Assembly (NCBI RefSeq): GCF_949152215.1
Contig: NZ_OX424407.1
Coordinates: 686,530-750,529 of the forward strand
Origin: Lancefieldella sp. Marseille-Q7238
Lineage (GTDB): Bacteria; Actinomycetota; Coriobacteriia; Coriobacteriales; Atopobiaceae
DNA length: 64,000 bases
Direction of reading: 5' to 3'
Numbering within the stretch: position 1 is the first letter of the stretch; every line of letters begins with the position of its first letter. The position numbers and the translations under genes are program-made. Shown piece after piece: positions 60,510-64,000 of this stretch. The notes below the pieces were generated by a model, which did not search any database, was not told the origin of the DNA, and worked only from the letters and a program-made list of their open reading frames with translations.

Positions 60510-61154
60510 ATGAACAATCAGCAGATTGAATTTCTAAAGCGCCTGGCTCACGGCATAGCCCTGCAATTCGGCCCTGATTGCGAGGTTGTCGTTCATGACC
60601 TGCGCTCCGACGACCCTGCCAGCACTATTGTTGCGATTGAGAATGGTCATATCACCGGTCGCAAGATTGGCGACGGCCCCTCAAACGTAGTGCTCAAGGC
60701 GCTTCACTCCGATTCCGGGAAACTCCATGATTCTTACTCCTACCTTACTAAGACCGAAGATGGCAAGATTCTCAAATCTACTACCATCTACCTGCGCGAC
60801 GATGACAATAAGCCCATTGCAATCTTTGCCATTAACTATGACATCGCGCTCTTCTCGGCAATGGAAGAAGCTTTGCACGCGTTTACCACACACAGTGACC
60901 CTTCCGATGCAGCTCCGCAAACCATTCCGCATAACGTTACCGATCTTTTGGATGAGCTCATTGATCAAAGCGTCCGCTTAGTCGGCCGTCCGCGCGCGCT
61001 GATGACAAAAGACGACAAAATCAAGGCGATTCGTTTTCTGAACGACTCTGGCGCCTTCCTTATCACGAAATCAGGACAGAAAGTCTGTTCCTACTTTGGC
61101 ATCTCAAAATATACGCTCTACAGCTACCTTGACGAGGCAAAAAACCAGGACTAG
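60510..61154 (+). CDS. YheO/DauR-like transcriptional regulator (PAS-like plus HTH)
   Basis: Start ATG 60510 after AAGGAG. Residues 1-115 (EFLKRLAHGIALQFGPDCEVVVHDL; KSTTIYLRDDDNKPIAIFAINYD) match the YheO-like PAS domain; residues 155-214 (KDDKIKAIRFLNDSGAFLITKSG ... YFGISKYTLYSYLDEA) the helix-turn-helix. Proteins of this class (DauR, YheO) regulate catabolic genes in response to small molecules. Its position, divergent from ssnA-ygfK-xdhD and 13 bases before an M20 hydrolase, makes it the best candidate controller of the purine block. Confidence 0.8.
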   Translation: MNNQQIEFLKRLAHGIALQFGPDCEVVVHDLRSDDPASTIVAIENGHITGRKIGDGPSNVVLKALHSDSGKLHDSYSYLTKTEDGKILKSTTIYLRDDDNKPIAIFAINYDIALFSAMEEALHAFTTHSDPSDAAPQTIPHNVTDLLDELIDQSVRLVGRPRALMTKDDKIKAIRFLNDSGAFLITKSGQKVCSYFGISKYTLYSYLDEAKNQD

Positions 61155-61167
61155 ATTGAGGTATATA

Positions 61168-62472
61168 TTGGGGAGATTACCTGAAAATTTACCTGAAACG
61201 GCACGACTTACCGCTCAGTTGATAGCCATCGAAAGCACTGATCCCGGTACCTATGAGGCGGCTATCGAAGGCTTCATTAAGCAGTGGGTTATTAAACACT
61301 GCTCGTTCAAGCTTGCGGGACATTCTTTTCCTCTGATACAAGAACTTGAAGCCCTTCCCGGCCGCACCTGTCTGCGCGCGATACTCCCTGCCACCTGTGC
61401 CGATGGCGATACCGATAGCCGGCCTGCCGGTGACAAAACCTCCCCTGCCGCCTGCAGCGTAGCTTCTGATAGTAAGTCTCTTTCCCCTTCCTACCTCACG
61501 TTCATTTGCCATATGGACACCGTGACCGACGGGGACAGCTGGGATCCTGAAACGCCCGCGTTCACGCCTGTTTACAAAAGCGGTCTCCTCTACGGTCGCG
61601 GCTCATGCGACATGAAAGGCGGCCTCGCCTGTGCGCTTCTCGCCTTCCGCGACGCGTGCCAAGCCGCCGCTCGCACAGGCTCGCTTCCCAAAAAATCTCT
61701 CTCCGTCATCTTTACCGTTGACGAAGAGGCCGATATGCGCGGTGTTGAACATGCCATCGATGCCGGCTGGCTTGGCGAGAAGGGCTGGGTGCTTGATGCC
61801 GAGCCCACCAACAACTGCATCCGCGGCTCGCACAAGGGACGCACCTGGTTCAAAATCACAGTCGATGGCATCACCGCACATGCCAGCACACCGTGGGAAG
61901 GCGCTGATGCCATTGCGGCTCTGGCCGTAGTAATCAACGAGATTCGCACAGGCATACAGGCGCTGCCCAACCATCCTGAACTGGGCCGCTCAACGGTTAC
62001 GTTTGGACAGGTCAAGGGAGGATATCAACCCTATGTTGTTCCCGACAAGGCAGAGCTCTGGATTGACATGCGCCTGGTGCCGCCCGCGAACACTAGAACC
62101 GCCGAAAAGATAGTTCAAGCCGCGTTGTCGAGCGCGGAGGAACAGGTGTCCGGCGTACATGCCCACTACGACATCACCGGTAACCGACCACCCGTAGTAC
62201 TTCCCGCTGAGTCAGAGCTTCTCGCCGCAGTGCGTTCCTGCGCTCAGGCATGTGGAACACCGGCGGGGCTTGCTGTCTTCACGGGCTACACAGATACGGC
62301 TGTTACAGCGTCTACATGCAAAAACACTGACTGTCTGTCATACGGACCGGGTGAGCTCGAACGAGCCCACAAGCCCAACGAATACGTTCCTGTCGCCGAT
62401 CTTGAGCGCGTATATCATGTGTTCAGGGAGCTGACGTCAAGACTATCTGATGACACGACTGCAAGCGACTAA
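61168..62472 (+). CDS. M20-family metallohydrolase (ArgE/DapE/ACY1-like)
   Basis: No ATG is in place; TTG 61168 follows GAGG at 6 bases and gives 434 residues. Zinc site motifs are intact: FICHMDTVTDGDSW, GRGSCDMKGGLAC, the catalytic Glu in FTVDEEADMRG, Asp/Glu in VLDAEPTNNC, and the last His in LERAHKPNEYVPV. The dimerisation domain has WFKITVDGITAHASTPWEG. An inserted Ala/Ser/Asp-rich stretch (about residues 75-110) is unusual. In other selenium-purine clusters an M20 enzyme (YgeY) occurs, so this may play that role, but I cannot separate it from generic deacylases or carboxypeptidases. It probably shares a transcript with the regulator. Confidence 0.8.
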   Translation: MGRLPENLPETARLTAQLIAIESTDPGTYEAAIEGFIKQWVIKHCSFKLAGHSFPLIQELEALPGRTCLRAILPATCADGDTDSRPAGDKTSPAACSVASDSKSLSPSYLTFICHMDTVTDGDSWDPETPAFTPVYKSGLLYGRGSCDMKGGLACALLAFRDACQAAARTGSLPKKSLSVIFTVDEEADMRGVEHAIDAGWLGEKGWVLDAEPTNNCIRGSHKGRTWFKITVDGITAHASTPWEGADAIAALAVVINEIRTGIQALPNHPELGRSTVTFGQVKGGYQPYVVPDKAELWIDMRLVPPANTRTAEKIVQAALSSAEEQVSGVHAHYDITGNRPPVVLPAESELLAAVRSCAQACGTPAGLAVFTGYTDTAVTASTCKNTDCLSYGPGELERAHKPNEYVPVADLERVYHVFRELTSRLSDDTTASD

Positions 62473-62493
62473 GGCTTTTTCCGTTTGCACAAC

Positions 62494-62526
62494 AAGCCCC
62501 TCTCGCCAATAAGACGAGAAGGGCTT
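62494..62526. terminator. Terminator-like hairpin after the M20 gene
   Basis: AAGCCC-C-TCTCG pairs with CGAGA-A-GGGCTT around CCAATAAGA. It lies about 20 bases after the stop, between convergent genes. The arms again contain CGAGAAG / CTCTCGCC. The T-run is short. Confidence 0.55.
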
Positions 62527-62601
62527 CGCAGTACTCTGAAACAGTGCTACCTGTCACATTGCCATAAAAGACGGCCTCTCCATTATCCTAGCAAGAAGAC
62601 T

Positions 62602-63117
62602 CTACATTGCCATCGTAGGTGCGGTGTAGACGCGAGCGGCATTTTCACGGTCAAGATCAAAGAGGTTCTTGGCATCGCCGCCAAAAAGCTCGACGGCCTT
62701 GATTTGGTCAGACGCGTTTGCCTCCTCTTCACCCTGCTCTTCAACGTACCAATCGAGCAGTTTCATCGTGCGGTAATCGTTAACGCTCTGCGCAACGGCA
62801 TAGCACTCGTTAATGCTTGCCGTGATGTACTGCTCATGCTCAAGAGCGGCCTTAAGCGGTTCAATGATTTCCGTAAAGGTAAGATCCGGCTGAGCAATCG
62901 CCTCCATCTTGGGCATCCAGTCGTTGTCAAGCAGATAGCGGCGCAGGATACGAGCGTGCGCCACCTCTTCCTGAGACTGGATGACATACCAATTCGCAAA
63001 CCCCTTGAGTCCTTTGTCCTCAAAGAAATCAGCAAAGGTCAGATAGAGATAGGCAGAGTAAAACTCCTTGTTGATTTGCTTGTTAAGAATCTCTCCAACT
63101 TTAGCGTCAAGTGCCAT
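62602..63117 (-). CDS. ftnA: Ferritin (non-haem, FtnA type)
   Basis: Stores iron in a 24-subunit shell. The 171 residues form the four-helix bundle with ferroxidase ligands: Glu in NKEFYSAYLYL (near 16), EE..H in QSQEEVAHARIL (near 50), Glu in HEQYITASINE (near 92) and EEQGEEE (near 128). There is no haem Met of bacterioferritins. AAAGGGG precedes two adjacent ATGs (63120 and 63117); I use the second by spacing. It is a single gene, convergent with the M20 gene. Confidence 0.93.
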   Translation of the reverse strand: MALDAKVGEILNKQINKEFYSAYLYLTFADFFEDKGLKGFANWYVIQSQEEVAHARILRRYLLDNDWMPKMEAIAQPDLTFTEIIEPLKAALEHEQYITASINECYAVAQSVNDYRTMKLLDWYVEEQGEEEANASDQIKAVELFGGDAKNLFDLDRENAARVYTAPTMAM

Positions 63118-63227
63118 CATACGCCCCTTTCAAAGGTAGTTGTTCTGGCGAGAAGTGCTTGTATTCAGCTCGCCATTCGTTGTATACGGTACCCGCGCCG
63201 CACTGATTTAGACAGCTCGGCACACAC

Positions 63228-64000
63228 CTAATCGCGCGTAAGTTTGCGGTGGAGGCGATGCGGGCGGGATGCCTCGGGACCCAGGCGCTTCTCGCGATCA
63301 GCTTGATAGGACTCAAAGTTGCCCTCAAACCAATGCCAGCGACCCGGATTTTCGTCGTCTCCCTCCCATGCCAAGATATGCGTGGCAACGCGATCCAAAA
63401 ACCAACGGTCATGGCTGGTAACCACCGAGCAGCCCGGGAAACGCTCAAGAGCGGCCTCCAGGCTTTCCAACGTTTCGATATCAAGATCATTCGTAGGCTC
63501 ATCGAGCAACAGCAAGTTTCCTCCCTGCTTCAGCGTAAGAGCAAGATTAAGACGGTTCCTCTCGCCACCCGAAAGCACGCCAGCACGTTTTTGCTGATCG
63601 GAACCTTTGAAGCCAAAACTTGCCACATACGCGCGGCTGGGAATTTCAGTAGTTCCTACCTTGACGAAATCGTTGCCATCGGAAACCACTTCCCAGAGAG
63701 TCTTATTGGGATCAATGCCGGAACGCAGCTGGTCAACGTAGGAGAGTTTGACAGACTCCCCCATTTCAAGCGCGCCTGAATCTACGGATTCTTCCTTAAC
63801 GATCATCTTAAACAACGTTGATTTGCCTACGCCGTTGGGGCCAATCACGCCAACAATGCCGTTACGCGGCAGACTGAACGAGAGATCGTCGATAAGCACA
63901 CGCTCGCCGAAGGCCTTATGCACGTGGCTGGCCTCCAAAACTTTTTGGCCAAGACGCGGACCGACGGGGATCTGAATCTCAGTAAAATCAAGTTTCTTTG
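63228..64000 (-). CDS. ettA: Energy-dependent translational throttle protein EttA (ABC-F), 5' end outside window
   Basis: The C-terminal half of an ABC-F ATPase that binds the ribosomal E site and senses ATP. The frame is open at the right edge, reading back from LGQKVLEASHVHKAFGERVL. The second nucleotide-binding domain shows GPNGVGKSTLFKMI, LSGGERNRLNLALTLKQG, LLLLDEPTNDLDIETL and VVTSHDRWFLDRVATHILAW. The ending FEGNFESYQADREKRLG is characteristic of EttA (family about 555 aa). The rest lies beyond base 64000. No antibiotic-resistance type linker can be judged because the centre is missing. Confidence 0.9.
   Translation of the reverse strand, partial: KKLDFTEIQIPVGPRLGQKVLEASHVHKAFGERVLIDDLSFSLPRNGIVGVIGPNGVGKSTLFKMIVKEESVDSGALEMGESVKLSYVDQLRSGIDPNKTLWEVVSDGNDFVKVGTTEIPSRAYVASFGFKGSDQQKRAGVLSGGERNRLNLALTLKQGGNLLLLDEPTNDLDIETLESLEAALERFPGCSVVTSHDRWFLDRVATHILAWEGDDENPGRWHWFEGNFESYQADREKRLGPEASRPHRLHRKLTRD

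Noticed and set aside
1-64000. CRISPR arrays, insertion sequences, prophage or attachment sites
   Set aside because: No evenly spaced repeats, transposase or integrase-like frames, or terminal repeats were found.

Overview
The window looks like chromosomal DNA from an anaerobic, fermentative actinobacterium, most likely a member of the Coriobacteriia (Atopobiaceae/Olsenella/Lancefieldella type). This is an inference from gene content and from the moderately GC-rich, C/G-ending codon use; there is no rRNA or other phylogenetic anchor in the window. There is no phage, insertion sequence, CRISPR array or plasmid backbone. Both edges cut a gene: lysS on the left and ettA on the right.

Layout. 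1-3 kb, minus strand: lysS (with an unusual C-terminal tRNA-binding domain), greA, tatA. 3-9 kb, plus: a membrane-anchored methyltransferase-like protein, a malolactic/malic enzyme, and a Mg2+ P-type ATPase (mgtA) preceded by a possible leader peptide. 9-12.6 kb, minus: a two-gene ABC exporter-type pair with a long inverted repeat upstream. 13-18 kb: a 3-hydroxyacyl-CoA dehydrogenase, a decayed RelE/ParE-type toxin, a DUF4342-type membrane protein and an OmpR-type two-component pair. 17.5-22.5 kb: trehalose regulon (treR, treP, treC). 22.5-24.8 kb: a secreted C69 peptidase with an Ig-like domain and an LPQTS sorting signal. 25-31 kb, plus: galE, a polyprenyl synthase, a peptidoglycan-binding-domain protein, tRNA-Gln, glmU and prs, i.e. 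precursors for the cell envelope. 31-33.5 kb, minus: pcp with DUF979/DUF969 membrane proteins. 33.6-37.3 kb, plus: pth, the NfnAB transhydrogenase and an orphan.

37.4-60.2 kb is the striking part: fourteen genes in one direction (minus) devoted to purine uptake and catabolism. They encode adenine deaminase, guanine deaminase, two AzgA-type purine permeases, a three-subunit xanthine dehydrogenase, a BMP-type nucleoside ABC importer, a second FeS-Mo xanthine dehydrogenase (XdhD type), YgfK and SsnA. XdhD, YgfK and SsnA belong to the set of genes associated with selenium-dependent molybdenum hydroxylases. Divergent from ssnA are a YheO-like regulator and an M20 hydrolase. Together they could import adenine, guanine, hypoxanthine and nucleosides, funnel them to xanthine or urate, and pass electrons through FeS/flavin proteins. 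Internal terminator-like hairpins split the block into several transcription units. Ferritin and ettA close the window.

A second, window-wide feature is a strongly over-represented short word, GGCGAGAAG (complement CTTCTCGCC, core CGAGAAG). It recurs in genes of both strands and, as inverted pairs, in several intergenic terminator hairpins, a layout resembling the DNA uptake sequences of Neisseria and Pasteurellaceae.
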